64,000 nt of DNA. It comes from CAVXHQ01 sp963789535 (GTDB lineage: Bacteria > Pseudomonadota > Alphaproteobacteria > Rhodobacterales > Rhodobacteraceae). Positions 43,075-51,819 of this stretch are shown piece after piece (within the stretch, counting starts at the first letter, position 1; each line of letters begins with the position of its first letter). The notes under the pieces are model-generated. The model did no database searches and was not told the DNA's origin. It saw only the letters and a list, made by a program, of their open reading frames with translations. Where the stretch lies: assembly GCA_963789535.1 (NCBI GenBank), contig CAWBKU010000005.1, positions 992,001-1,056,000 of the forward strand, in the 5' to 3' direction. Both the position numbers and the translations under genes were made by a program.

Positions 43075-45164
43075 TCGGCAGCCGCGCGCAGGTGCTGTCC
43101 GGGCGGGCCGACGTCGATCCTCTCGTGGCGCATCGGCAGGTCGATGTCGACGGCGGTGTCGAGTTCCTGTGCGTAGCGGTGCCCGGCATAGGTGGCGGCG
43201 GCGACGATGGCGGGGGCCTCGCAGTCGCCGATCCGGGCGAGGGTGAAGGGCAGGGGGCGGTCCTCTGCCAGCGCGCGCAGATCGCGCCAGAGGCCATCGA
43301 CCGGGTGGCGCTGGCCGACGACGACGAGGCCGCTGGCGGGCAGGGTGCGGGTGCGGCCCGAGTGTCCGCAGGCCAGCGTCGCCGTGCTGCCGTCGAACGC
43401 GGTGAGCCCGTGGGCGGTGACGAGGTCGACGCCGAGGGCCATCAGGTGCCCGGGCACGCGCCAGCCCTCGCCGGTATTGAGAGACCAGGGGGACACGCGG
43501 TCGTCGGGGGTGACGAGGGTGACGGCACGGCCCGCCGCGCGCAGCCTCTCGGCCACGACGCCGCCCATGTAGTAGCCGTCGGTGTCGTAGATCACGACCG
43601 GGTCGTCATCGGGGTCGCCGGGCAGATCGCCGTCCATGATGTCGTCGGGGGTGTGGATGCGGGCACCGTCCCGGGCCACGTTGACGAACCGTTTGCCGTC
43701 GAAGAGGTCGGTCCGCCAGCGTGCGCCGGTGGCGATGGCGACGTGGGCCGCGCCGAAGTCGAGGATGTCCTGGGCGGCCAGCCTGCTCTCGAAGTAGATC
43801 CCGACGTTCGGCATCTGGAGCAATTGCTGTTCGCGGTAGTCGCGGACGCGGATGTATTCGGCCATGCCGGGCAGGCCCGCCTCGCGGGTGACGCGCCCGC
43901 CGAGGGTGCGGGTCGCCTCGGCGAGGACCACCTCGTAGCCGCGCCGTCCGAGGGCGCGGGCGGCCTCGAGGCCCGCGGGCCCTGCGCCGACGATCAGCAC
44001 CTGTCCGTCCGAGCCGCGCCCGTCGATCCGTTCGGGGTGCCAGCCGCGGCGCCACTCTTCGCCCATGGTCGGGTTCTGGGTGCAGCGGATCGGCAGGGCG
44101 AGGCTGTCGCCGGAATAACAGACGTTGCAGCCGATACATTCGCGGATGTCCTCCATCCGGCCTTCCTCGATCTTTTTCGGCAGGAACGGATCGGCGATGG
44201 ACGGGCGGGCGGCGCCGATCAGATCGGTGACGCCGGATTTCACCATCCGCACCATGGTGTCGGGCGAGGTGAAGCGGCCGACGGTGACGACGGGTTTGGT
44301 CGTCACGGAGCGGACGAAGGCCATGTAGGGTTCGAGCGCGCCCTCTTGCACGAAGCGCGAGGCGCCCATTTCGAGGGAGTAGTCGGCGACGTTGATGTCC
44401 CAGAGGTCGGGCAGCTCGGCGAGCATCGCCAGCATCTCGCGCCGTTCGCCGACGATGGGCTCGCCGTCCGCGCCGATCCGTTCGTCGGCGGCGAAGCGGA
44501 CCGCGACGGCGCAGCGGTCGCCGACGGCGTCCCTGGTTTCCTCGATCAACTCGCGGATCAGGCGGGTGCGGTTGGCGAGGCTGCCGCCGTATGCGTCGGT
44601 CCGGGTGTTGGCGACGGGATCGAGGAAGTGGGCCAGCAGGTAGCCGTGGGTGGCGTAGACGTAGACGATGTCGAACTCCGCCGCGCGGGCGCGCAGGGCG
44701 GCGTTGCGGTGCCAGCGGCGAAAATTCCGGATGTCCTCCTTGTCCATCGCGCGGCTCTGGAACGGGTGGCCGACGCCGTTGGGCATGTCGGCCACGTCCA
44801 TCGAGGGCAGGCGGGTGGCGAGGTTGGCGCTGCGCGCGCCGCCGAACCACAGTTCGCACCCGGCAAGGGCGCCGTGTTCGTGGACCGCGTCGGTCATCAG
44901 GCGGTGGGCGCGCACGTCGCTGTCGTCCCAGAGCGTGGCCGAGATGTGCATCTGATCGTCGGAGGCCGGGTGGATCGAGCAATACTCGGTGTTGACCACG
45001 CCCCAGCCGCCCTCGGCCTTGACGCCCCGCATCGCGGCCAGCGTCTGCGGCCGGACCCAGCCCATGCCGGTGCAATGAGGCACCTGATAGAAGCGGTTCT
45101 TCGTCGTCACGGGGCCGATCCGTACCGGCTCGAACAGGATGTCGTAGCGGGGGTCGCGGGTCAT
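43071..45164 (-). CDS. Trimethylamine-dehydrogenase-family flavoprotein, probable N-demethylase
   Basis: Iron-sulfur flavoprotein of 697 residues with full TMADH architecture: old-yellow-enzyme barrel (1-370), 4Fe-4S site Cys343, 346, 349 and 361 (CIGCNVC), then FAD/NAD-like domains (VLIVGAGPAGLEAARALG near 389). Cys31 in QVPHCTGMG matches the TMADH residue that carries covalent FMN, and Tyr61 in NTEYCSIHP matches Tyr60 of the substrate bowl. The two bowl tryptophans of TMADH (264 and 355) are not conserved: DYSLEM and CYSGD stand there. So trimethylamine is unlikely; dimethylglycine, stachydrine-like or other N-methyl substrates are possible. Co-oriented with a polyamine-type importer. Confidence 0.8.
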   Translation of the reverse strand: MTRDPRYDILFEPVRIGPVTTKNRFYQVPHCTGMGWVRPQTLAAMRGVKAEGGWGVVNTEYCSIHPASDDQMHISATLWDDSDVRAHRLMTDAVHEHGALAGCELWFGGARSANLATRLPSMDVADMPNGVGHPFQSRAMDKEDIRNFRRWHRNAALRARAAEFDIVYVYATHGYLLAHFLDPVANTRTDAYGGSLANRTRLIRELIEETRDAVGDRCAVAVRFAADERIGADGEPIVGERREMLAMLAELPDLWDINVADYSLEMGASRFVQEGALEPYMAFVRSVTTKPVVTVGRFTSPDTMVRMVKSGVTDLIGAARPSIADPFLPKKIEEGRMEDIRECIGCNVCYSGDSLALPIRCTQNPTMGEEWRRGWHPERIDGRGSDGQVLIVGAGPAGLEAARALGRRGYEVVLAEATRTLGGRVTREAGLPGMAEYIRVRDYREQQLLQMPNVGIYFESRLAAQDILDFGAAHVAIATGARWRTDLFDGKRFVNVARDGARIHTPDDIMDGDLPGDPDDDPVVIYDTDGYYMGGVVAERLRAAGRAVTLVTPDDRVSPWSLNTGEGWRVPGHLMALGVDLVTAHGLTAFDGSTATLACGHSGRTRTLPASGLVVVGQRHPVDGLWRDLRALAEDRPLPFTLARIGDCEAPAIVAAATYAGHRYAQELDTAVDIDLPMRHERIDVGPPGQHLRAAAE

Positions 45165-45181
45165 CGCGGGCGTCCTTTGGG

Positions 45182-45831
45182 TCAGTGGCCCGGCCGGGTG
45201 AAATGGCGGGGGAAGGTGGTGGCGAGCGTGGTCAGCGCCCGGTCGCGGCAGGCCGCGCGGCGGAAATCGTCGGGGTAGAGCAGCATGTTGAGCCAGAGGC
45301 CGTCGCAGAGCGCCTCGTGCGTCAGGGCGGCGTCGTAGGGGTCGACGCCGTCGTACCCCCCCGTCGCCACGATGTCGGCGAAGAGGGCCGCGACCATGTC
45401 GAGGCGCTCGTCGTCGACCCGTTCGACGACGCGGCGATAGATCGCGCGGGCGGAGGCATCGCCCCAGAAGGCGAACCAGATCGCCAGCGTCTCGCGCTCG
45501 CAGCTTTGCGGATGGAAGCGGGCGTCGACGAGGGCGATCATCCGCTCGGCGCTGGTCAGCGATGCATCGAGCGTGCGGCGTTGCCATATCGCCTGTTCCC
45601 GCTCTGCCAGCGAGGTGAGGGCGGCCTCGAACAGCAGTTCCTTGGTCTCGAAATGGAAATTCGCGAGGCCGACCGAGGTGCCCGCGATCTCGGTGACGCG
45701 GGCGATGGTGGTGCCGCTGATGCCGTGTTCGGCGATGCAGGCGATCGTCGCGGCGATCAGGTCGTCGCGGCGCCGGGCCTTGGCCTGTTCACGCTTGCCG
45801 CGCGGCGCGGCGGGGGGGAGGTGTCGGTCAT
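45182..45831 (-). pseudogene. BetI-like TetR regulator gene, 5' end out of frame by one base
   Basis: The conserved TetR protein reads from RRDDLIAATIACIAEHGISG through the recognition helix region GTSVGLANFHFETKE to the stop at 45182, with a BetI-type ligand domain (KELLFEAAL, FHPQSCERETLAIWFAFWG). No ATG, GTG or TTG exists in that frame before the DNA-binding domain. An ATG at 45831, 22 bp after the ABC ATPase gene, would join it if the run of seven G at 45812-45818 (C in the coding strand) had eight, giving MTDTSPPAAPRGKREQAKARRR and 216 residues. Either a sequencing indel or slip-strand variation is likely. Confidence 0.7.
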
Positions 45832-45853
45832 CTGGATCTCTTCGGTTCCGGGC

Positions 45854-46930
45854 TCAGGCGTCGTCCAGCAGGACGATGGCATCTTGCGCCCAACTGAGCC
45901 AGACCGGGGTGCCCGGTTCGATGTCGCAGTCCGCGCCGCCGCGCACCCGCGGTGCCGCGATGGCGACGGGGGCGTCGCGGCCCGCTAGGCGGACGTAGAT
46001 CATCTGTCGCCCGCCAAGATACTGGCGGTCGTGCAGGGTGGCGGCGACGTTCGGTCCGGCGCCGGGATCGGTGCGGTGCACGGTGAAGGTCTCGGGGCGC
46101 ATCGCGACGAGGGCGGCGCCGGTCGCGCGCCCCTCGCCTGCGCCGTTCAGGGGCATCCGGCCAAGGCCCTGCACCTCGATTTCCGCCCCTGCGCCGCTGC
46201 GGTGCAGATGCGCGTCGAAGAAGTTCATGTTGCCGATGAAACTGGCGATCTCGCGGGTGCGGGGGGTGTCGTAGAGCCCGGCGGGCGTGTCGACCTGAAG
46301 GATGCGGCCCTGCGCCATGACGGCGATGCGGTCCGAGAGGGTCAGCGCCTCTTCCTGATCGTGGGTGACGAGGACGAAGGTGATGCCGAGTTTGCGTTGC
46401 AGGCCGCGCAATTCGAGCTGCATCTGTTCGCGGAGCTGTTTGTCGAGCGCGCCGAGCGGTTCGTCGAGCAGCAGCACTTTTGGTTGCAGGATGAGGGCGC
46501 GGGCGAGGGCCACGCGCTGCATCTGGCCACCCGAGAGCTGCGTCGCGCGCCGGTCGCCGAAGCCGGGCAGGGCGATGAGGTCGAGCATCCCGTCGACGCG
46601 GGCGTCCCGCTGCGCGCGGGTGAGACCCGCACGGCGCAGGCCGTAGGCGATGTTGTCGCGCACGTTCATGTGCGGAAAGATGGCGTAATTCTGGAACACC
46701 ATGTTGATCGGGCGCCGGTGCGGCGGCACATTTGCCATGGGCGCGCCGTCGATGGCGATCTCGCCGCGCGTCACGTTCTCGAACCCGGCGATTATCCGCA
46801 GCAGCGTGGTCTTGCCCGAGCCAGAGGCGCCCAGAAGCGAAAAGAACTCGCCGCGCCGGATCGTCAGCGACAGGTCCGAAATCGCCTCGACGGTGCCGAA
46901 ATGTTTGCTGACGCCGGTGATCTCGATCAT
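45854..46930 (-). CDS. Spermidine/putrescine-type ABC transporter ATPase (PotA-like)
   Basis: 358 residues: Walker A GASGSGKTT (33-41), Q-loop VFQNYAIFPHM, signature LSGGQMQR, Walker B VLLLDEPLGALD, switch VTHDQEEAL, then a C-terminal TOBE domain (about 275-350). Start at 46930 overlaps the second permease stop (ATGA). Part of a complete four-gene importer that leads into the TetR and TMADH-like genes. Confidence 0.87.
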   Translation of the reverse strand: MIEITGVSKHFGTVEAISDLSLTIRRGEFFSLLGASGSGKTTLLRIIAGFENVTRGEIAIDGAPMANVPPHRRPINMVFQNYAIFPHMNVRDNIAYGLRRAGLTRAQRDARVDGMLDLIALPGFGDRRATQLSGGQMQRVALARALILQPKVLLLDEPLGALDKQLREQMQLELRGLQRKLGITFVLVTHDQEEALTLSDRIAVMAQGRILQVDTPAGLYDTPRTREIASFIGNMNFFDAHLHRSGAGAEIEVQGLGRMPLNGAGEGRATGAALVAMRPETFTVHRTDPGAGPNVAATLHDRQYLGGRQMIYVRLAGRDAPVAIAAPRVRGGADCDIEPGTPVWLSWAQDAIVLLDDA

Positions 46931-47745
46931 CGCTTCGCCGCCCGTTCGTCGGCCAGCCCGAAGGCGGAAATGCGCAGCGCGGCAAAGACCATCCCGAAGG
47001 TGAAGACGAGGATGACGGTCGCCAGCGCCAGCAGCGAGGGAAAATCCTGCGGGAACCGCAACTGCGTCCAGATATACATCGGCAGGGTCTGTTCGGTGCC
47101 GCTGAGGAAGAACGCCATGAAGAACTCGTCGAAGGAGATGGTGAACGACATCAAGAGACTGGCGAGCACGCCGGGCAGGATCGTCGGAAGGGTGATGCGC
47201 AGAAACGTCCACCAGCCGTTCTCGCCCAGGTCCGCCGACGCCTCTTCCATCGAGCGGTCGTAGCCCTCGAACCGGGCGAGCAGGGTGGCGATGGCATAGG
47301 GCAGGCAGAACATGATGTGGCCGATGGTGACGGTCAGCAGCGACAGCGGGATACCGAGGCGGTTGACCAGCGACAGCAGCGCCACGCCGAAGATGATGCC
47401 GGGCACGACGAGGGGCAGCATGATGAACCCCACGATCGGCCCCTTGCCCGGCATCCGGTAGCGCGAGATCGCCTTGGCGGCGGGCACGGCGAGGATCGTG
47501 GACAGGATCGACACGACGATGCCGACCTGCACGCTGTTCCAGAAGGCGCGGTGCAGGGCGGTGCGGCCGGCGAGGTCGGAATACCAGGCGAAGGTGAACC
47601 CCTCGAACGGGAATTTCACGTAGATGCCGCTGTTGAACGAGAACACCGGGATCAGCAGGATCGGCAGGTAGAGGAACACCGCGAAGGCCACGGCATAGAT
47701 CGCCAGCGGGCGGTTGGGTCGGTGAAAGGTGTCGCGGCTTGCCAT
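46927..47745 (-). CDS. Polyamine-type ABC transporter permease (PotC-like)
   Basis: 272-residue inner-membrane permease with about six helices. Starts MASRDTFHRPNRPLAIYAV; the cytoplasmic coupling loop is EASADLGENGWWTFLRITLPTILPG near 185. It begins two bp after the PotB-like stop and overlaps the ATPase start. Confidence 0.85.
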   Translation of the reverse strand: MASRDTFHRPNRPLAIYAVAFAVFLYLPILLIPVFSFNSGIYVKFPFEGFTFAWYSDLAGRTALHRAFWNSVQVGIVVSILSTILAVPAAKAISRYRMPGKGPIVGFIMLPLVVPGIIFGVALLSLVNRLGIPLSLLTVTIGHIMFCLPYAIATLLARFEGYDRSMEEASADLGENGWWTFLRITLPTILPGVLASLLMSFTISFDEFFMAFFLSGTEQTLPMYIWTQLRFPQDFPSLLALATVILVFTFGMVFAALRISAFGLADERAAKR

Positions 47746-47747
47746 CG

Positions 47748-48659
47748 CTACCTCTGGATCAGGCGGGTGAGGGCCATGAACACGAGGCCCGCAACGGCGA
47801 TGGCGAGGATCATGACGATGGCGAGGGCGGCACCGGCGGGCCAGTTGTTCATCGGGCCGAAGTTCGCCTGAATGAGATTGCCGACCATCATCCCGTCCGG
47901 ACCGCCGAGCATCGCGGGGGTGATGTAGTCGCCGACCGTCGGGATGAACATCATGAAGAACGCGGCCGTGACGCCCGGCAACGACAGCGGAAAGGTGATC
48001 CGCCAGAACCGGCGGGCCGCGCCGTCGCCGAGGTCGGCGGCGGCCTCGAGCCAGCTCTTGTCGATCTTTTCGAGGGAGACGTAGATCGGCAGGATCGCGA
48101 AGGCGGCCCAGGAATGGGCGAGCACCAGCGTCACGGCGGTCTGGCTGTAGAGAAACACCGTCAGCGGCGTGTCGATCAGGCCGAGGCCGAGCAGCGCGGT
48201 GTTGATGACCCCCTCGTAGCCCAGCACCACCTTCCACGCGAAGACGCGCAGGAGGTAGCTGGTCCAGAACGGCAGCGTCATGACGATGAGCCAGAGCGCC
48301 TTGTGGCGGTGCACGTGGAAGGCGACGTAATAGGCCATCGGATAGCACAGGATCACGGTAGCGGAGGTCGCGAAGGCCGAGATCGTCAGCGAGCGGGCGA
48401 TCAGCACCCGGTACATCGGCTGCTCGGTCATCGCGGCATAGTTGCCGAGGGTCGGCGTCGTGTCGATGGCATAGCCCGATACCGACCAGAAGCTCATCGC
48501 GATCATCGTCAGGATCGGGACGACGATCGCCGCCGCCATGACGATGAGGGCAGGGGTCAGCAGGAGATAGCCGCGCAGCCATTCGTGCCGGTGCAGCGCC
48601 CGGGTCCATGCCGATGCGCCGCGCCGCGCCGGAGCGGCAAGGCTGTCCTGCGCCATCAT
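47748..48659 (-). CDS. Polyamine-type ABC transporter permease (PotB-like)
   Basis: 303-residue permease. A cytoplasmic N-terminus (1-30) precedes the first helix (LLLTPALIVMAAAIVVPI); the coupling loop EAAADLGDGAARRFWRITFPLSLPG is near 210. Two adjacent ATGs at 48659 and 48656 are possible starts with no clear ribosome site, so translation may be coupled to the binding-protein gene 32 bp upstream. Confidence 0.83.
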   Translation of the reverse strand: MMAQDSLAAPARRGASAWTRALHRHEWLRGYLLLTPALIVMAAAIVVPILTMIAMSFWSVSGYAIDTTPTLGNYAAMTEQPMYRVLIARSLTISAFATSATVILCYPMAYYVAFHVHRHKALWLIVMTLPFWTSYLLRVFAWKVVLGYEGVINTALLGLGLIDTPLTVFLYSQTAVTLVLAHSWAAFAILPIYVSLEKIDKSWLEAAADLGDGAARRFWRITFPLSLPGVTAAFFMMFIPTVGDYITPAMLGGPDGMMVGNLIQANFGPMNNWPAGAALAIVMILAIAVAGLVFMALTRLIQR

Positions 48660-48691
48660 GCGGGGGCCATGGCCCTGGGTCCGGTCACGCC

Positions 48692-49813
48692 CTAGAACCC
48701 CAGCTTGATCTGTTCCCAGGTCTGGGTCATCCGCTGGTCCCACTCGGCGGTCTGCGGGATGCCGAAGTGGCCGGCCCGAAGGATCGAATTCACGTCCCTC
48801 GACAGGCCGAGCGCCCGCAAATCCTCTTCCGCAAAGGCGTCGTAGGCCTTTCGGTTCGCGCCGCCATAGCCGTAGTCGTTCATGTTGAAGATCGCCGAGG
48901 ATTCCGAAATCAGGGAATCCAGAACGTCATAGGCGCTGTCCAGCCGTGGCGCCTCGGCATGCAGCATCATGCCGCAAACCCAGGTCAGCGCACCTTCGCG
49001 CGGCCTGGCAAAGGCGATCGGCACCCCCTGACCCTGAAGCGAGACGACGGACGAGTTCCAGGCCATGCTCGCCACGATCTCGCCCGCCGCGAGTGCTGTG
49101 TCGAGAGAGGTGGTGTCGTCGGTATACATGCGGATCAGCGGGCGCTGTTCGCGCAGGACCGCCGAAATCGCCTCGAAGGCGGCATCGGTGTGGATCCGGT
49201 CGAAGGGGATGCCGGCCTTGATCGCGGCGCACCACCAGACGTCTCCGCCGCCGCCGAGGCTGCCGAGGCGGCCCGCGTAGCGCGGATCCCACAGCATGTC
49301 CCAGCTTTCCTCGCCCGTCAGCTCGAAGAGATCGGTGCGATAGGCGACCGAGGTCTGGCCCCATTCGAACGGCACCATCCACGGTTTGCCGTCCACCATG
49401 TTGTAGTCCACGTCGTAGAGTTCGGGCAGAACGTCGGGCCAGTTCGACAGGCGCGTGGTGTCGACCGGCTGGAACAGGCCGGTGCCGGACCAGCGGGGCA
49501 CGTCCGACAGGCACGGGTGCGCGATGTCGGCGACGAAACCCGAGGTCAGTTTCTGCAACGCCTCTTCCGCCGAGCCATAGGTGACGAAGTTCGGCAGTTC
49601 GCCGCGCTTTGCGACGTATTCGTCGAAATACTCGGGGATGTCGAAGCCGCCCCAGGTGAAATAGGTCGCCTGATCCTCGGGGGCGGCCAATGCGCGGCGC
49701 GGGGCCAGCGGTAGCGCCACGGTCGTCAGGCCGACCGAGAAGAGCGAGCGGTTGAACGCGCGGCGGCTGAGTTTGCCGGTCCTGAGGGCTCCGAGCTGGT
49801 CGAGGATGTCCAT
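48692..49813 (-). CDS. Polyamine-type periplasmic substrate-binding protein with twin-arginine signal
   Basis: PotD-like receptor, 373 residues. N-terminus has a twin-arginine motif SRRAFNRSLFSVG at about 16-28, followed by a hydrophobic stretch and cleavage near ALA-AP (about 43). Mature protein shows TWGGFDIPEYFDEYV, WGQTSVAYRTD, and MAWNSSVVSLQGQGV, fitting the spermidine/putrescine receptor fold. First gene of the minus-strand operon, divergent from a flavin amine oxidase that could oxidise the imported amine. Confidence 0.82.
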   Translation of the reverse strand: MDILDQLGALRTGKLSRRAFNRSLFSVGLTTVALPLAPRRALAAPEDQATYFTWGGFDIPEYFDEYVAKRGELPNFVTYGSAEEALQKLTSGFVADIAHPCLSDVPRWSGTGLFQPVDTTRLSNWPDVLPELYDVDYNMVDGKPWMVPFEWGQTSVAYRTDLFELTGEESWDMLWDPRYAGRLGSLGGGGDVWWCAAIKAGIPFDRIHTDAAFEAISAVLREQRPLIRMYTDDTTSLDTALAAGEIVASMAWNSSVVSLQGQGVPIAFARPREGALTWVCGMMLHAEAPRLDSAYDVLDSLISESSAIFNMNDYGYGGANRKAYDAFAEEDLRALGLSRDVNSILRAGHFGIPQTAEWDQRMTQTWEQIKLGF

Positions 49814-49898
49814 GACGATCTCCCTTCGGGTCGCGGCGCCGATGCCGCCGATTGGGGTGAAGCGGGACGATCGCCCCGGATCGCCACAATTCGCTGGA

Positions 49899-49917
49899 TG
49901 AATATTCAATCATTGAA
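49899..49917. promoter_or_regulatory. Overlapping palindromes, candidate TetR operator of the amine divergon
   Basis: TGAATATTCA (49899-49908) overlaps TTCAATCATTGAA (49905-49917), both perfect palindromes, in the 172-bp region between the binding-protein gene and the amine oxidase gene. Position and AT-rich TTGAA half-sites suit the BetI-like TetR protein of this operon. Confidence 0.5.
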
Positions 49918-49985
49918 AGATCGGGCGAAGCCTGTCAACGATTTACTGTCCCGTGCCGGTCTTCGGGACTGTCCAACGAGGTGTC

Positions 49986-51320
49986 ATGCCGAGAAACCCG
50001 ACTGTTCCCGATCCGGCGTCCGTGATCGTCATCGGCGCCGGAGCCGCCGGTCTGGGGGCGGCGCGCGTTCTGGCGGACGCGGGCGTTGCCGTCACCGTGG
50101 TCGAGGCAAAGGGCCACATCGGCGGGCGGGCGTGGACCAGCGATCTGTGGCCCGACCTGCCGGTCGACATGGGGGCAAGCTGGATCCACGGGATCGACGG
50201 CAATCCGCTGACCGAACTGGCGGATGCGTTGGGCGCGGCCCATGCGCTGACCAGCTATGACAGGGTCGTGGCCCGCGACCGGGCCGGCAGGGCGGTCGAT
50301 TTCGCGGCGGCGGCGGCGGAGGTCGCCGTTCTGGTCGGGGCGGCCCGCGCGGCGGTGGAGGACGGTGCGCACGACATACCGCTGAAGGCGGCGGTCGAGG
50401 CCCTGCCGGCATGGGCGGCCCTGTCGCCGGACCGCCGTCGCCTGCTGCGCCTCGTCCTGCATACGCGGATCGAGCACGAATATTCGGGCGACTGGTCGCG
50501 CCTGTCGGCCTGGCATTTCGACAGCGGCAAGGATTTCGGCGGCGGCGAGGCGGTCATGGCGCGGGGATTCGGGCCGGTGATGGCGCATCTTGCCCGCGGC
50601 CTCGACATCCGGCTGAACGACCCGGTGCTGTCCATCGCGCCCGTGGCGGGCGGTGTCGAGATGGCGACCGCGCGCGGCAGCCATCGCGCCGCGCGCGCCA
50701 TCGTGACGTTGCCCCTCGGCGTGCTGAAATCCGGCGATGTGCGGTTCGGCGCGCCGTTGAAGAAGGGGCGCGCAGGGGCCATTGCGCGCCTCGAAATGGG
50801 CCTGCTGAACAAGTGCTGGCTGCGTTTCGACCGGGTGTTCTGGCCACCGGGGGCCGACTGGCTGAACCTCGTCGACACGGGCGTCGAACCGGGCGTCGAA
50901 GGTAGCGCCGAACCGGGCCCATGGCCGGAATTCACCAGTTTTCTGCGGCCGTCCGGCGTGCCCTTGCTCGTCGGGTTCAACGCTGCCGCCCCGGCAGAGG
51001 CGGTGGAGGCGCTGGACGATGCGGCGACGGTGGCGGGTGCGATGGCGGCGCTGCGCGCGATGTTCGGCGCCGATGTGCCCGACCCGGTCGGATTTCAGAT
51101 AAGTCGCTGGCGGCAGGACCGCTTTGCGCGCGGCGCCTATTCCTTTCTGCCGGTCGGTGCCAGGCCGAAGGACCGGTCCCGCCTCGCCGGTCGCGACTGG
51201 AACGGGCGATTGTCCTTTGCGGGCGAGGCCACCTCGCGCGCCCACCCCGGCACGGTGCACGGGGCGTTGATGACGGGCCGGAGACGTGCCGTCGCGTTCC
51301 TGACCGAGATGGGGCGCTAG
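49986..51320 (+). CDS. Flavin-containing amine oxidase (polyamine-oxidase-like)
   Basis: FAD monoamine/polyamine oxidase, 444 residues. FAD fold VIVIGAGAAGLGAARVLADAG near 13, EAKGHIGGRAWT near 40, MGASWIHGIDGNPL near 60, ARAIVTLPLGVLKSGDV near 233 and a FAD-closing C-terminus SFAGEATSRAHPGTVHGAL near 408. The WIHG and SDWSRLSAWHFD-type segments resemble polyamine oxidases. GAGG precedes the ATG at 49986. Divergent from the polyamine-type importer, so it likely acts on the imported amine. Confidence 0.82.
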   Translation: MPRNPTVPDPASVIVIGAGAAGLGAARVLADAGVAVTVVEAKGHIGGRAWTSDLWPDLPVDMGASWIHGIDGNPLTELADALGAAHALTSYDRVVARDRAGRAVDFAAAAAEVAVLVGAARAAVEDGAHDIPLKAAVEALPAWAALSPDRRRLLRLVLHTRIEHEYSGDWSRLSAWHFDSGKDFGGGEAVMARGFGPVMAHLARGLDIRLNDPVLSIAPVAGGVEMATARGSHRAARAIVTLPLGVLKSGDVRFGAPLKKGRAGAIARLEMGLLNKCWLRFDRVFWPPGADWLNLVDTGVEPGVEGSAEPGPWPEFTSFLRPSGVPLLVGFNAAAPAEAVEALDDAATVAGAMAALRAMFGADVPDPVGFQISRWRQDRFARGAYSFLPVGARPKDRSRLAGRDWNGRLSFAGEATSRAHPGTVHGALMTGRRRAVAFLTEMGR

Positions 51321-51343
51321 CGGTGGGTTCTCGTCGGGTCGTT

Positions 51344-51360
51344 CACCCGTTGGACGGGTG
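51344..51360 (+). terminator. Terminator-like hairpin after the amine oxidase gene
   Basis: CACCCGT - TGG - ACGGGTG, perfect 7-bp stem 23 bases after the stop codon. Confidence 0.45.
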
Positions 51361-51728
51361 TCGGGCCGTCTGGGGGTGGAGTGTGGTCTTGATCGGTTGA
51401 ACCAGTCGGGCCGCCGGGGCAGGTCGGCGTGTCGGGCGTTCGATCTGGGCCGTGTGGGGCCGCATGCCCCCTCGCGCGAGGCGGTCTGGGGTGAACCGTT
51501 CGGCCGTGCCGCCGCCGACCGGTGCGGCCAATCGCTGCGCTGCCACGGCCCGGCGGCCCTGCGGCGTCGTTCCGGGCGCGATCGACGGCCTCGTGTCCAT
51601 GCCTGTGGCCGCACGGATGTGTCGCTGCCTTGTCCAAGGGAGTGCCGTCGTCCGGAGGCCGAGGTGCGTCGGGGCGATCCCCGCGCGGGCTGGCGTCCGA
51701 ACACCCGGGCATGTCCGCAGTCGCGGTC

Positions 51729-51763
51729 CCGACCCCGGACCCCTGTTCGGGGCCGGCGGTCGG
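51729..51763 (-). terminator. Terminator-like hairpin downstream of the ribitol operon
   Basis: Fourteen base pairs with two single-base bulges (left arm CCGACC-CCGG-A-CCCC, right arm GGGG-CCGG-C-GGTCGG, five-base loop). Located 57 bp past the FGGY kinase stop in the direction of its transcription. Confidence 0.5.
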
Positions 51764-51819
51764 CCCGGTCTTTCGCGGTGCGCCCGAAATGTCGTCGCCG
51801 GACCGCCAACGCGCCCGGT

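Larger units (their letters stand above)
51321..51819. other. 499-bp convergent intergenic region
   Basis: Between the amine oxidase (plus) and the FGGY kinase gene (minus). It holds two hairpins (51344-51360 and 51729-51763). I see no gene: open frames here are Arg/Gly/Pro-rich with no conserved motif. Confidence 0.5.

Noticed and set aside
43071..45587. One long protein joining the TMADH-like gene to upstream frame
   Set aside because: The extra N-terminal part is the TetR gene read in the wrong frame; the TMADH-like protein aligns from MTRDPRYDILFEP.
49111..49140. GGTATAC sequence inside the PotD-like gene
   Set aside because: Only half of the palindrome is present and it lies within coding sequence, unlike the three intergenic GGTATACC sites.
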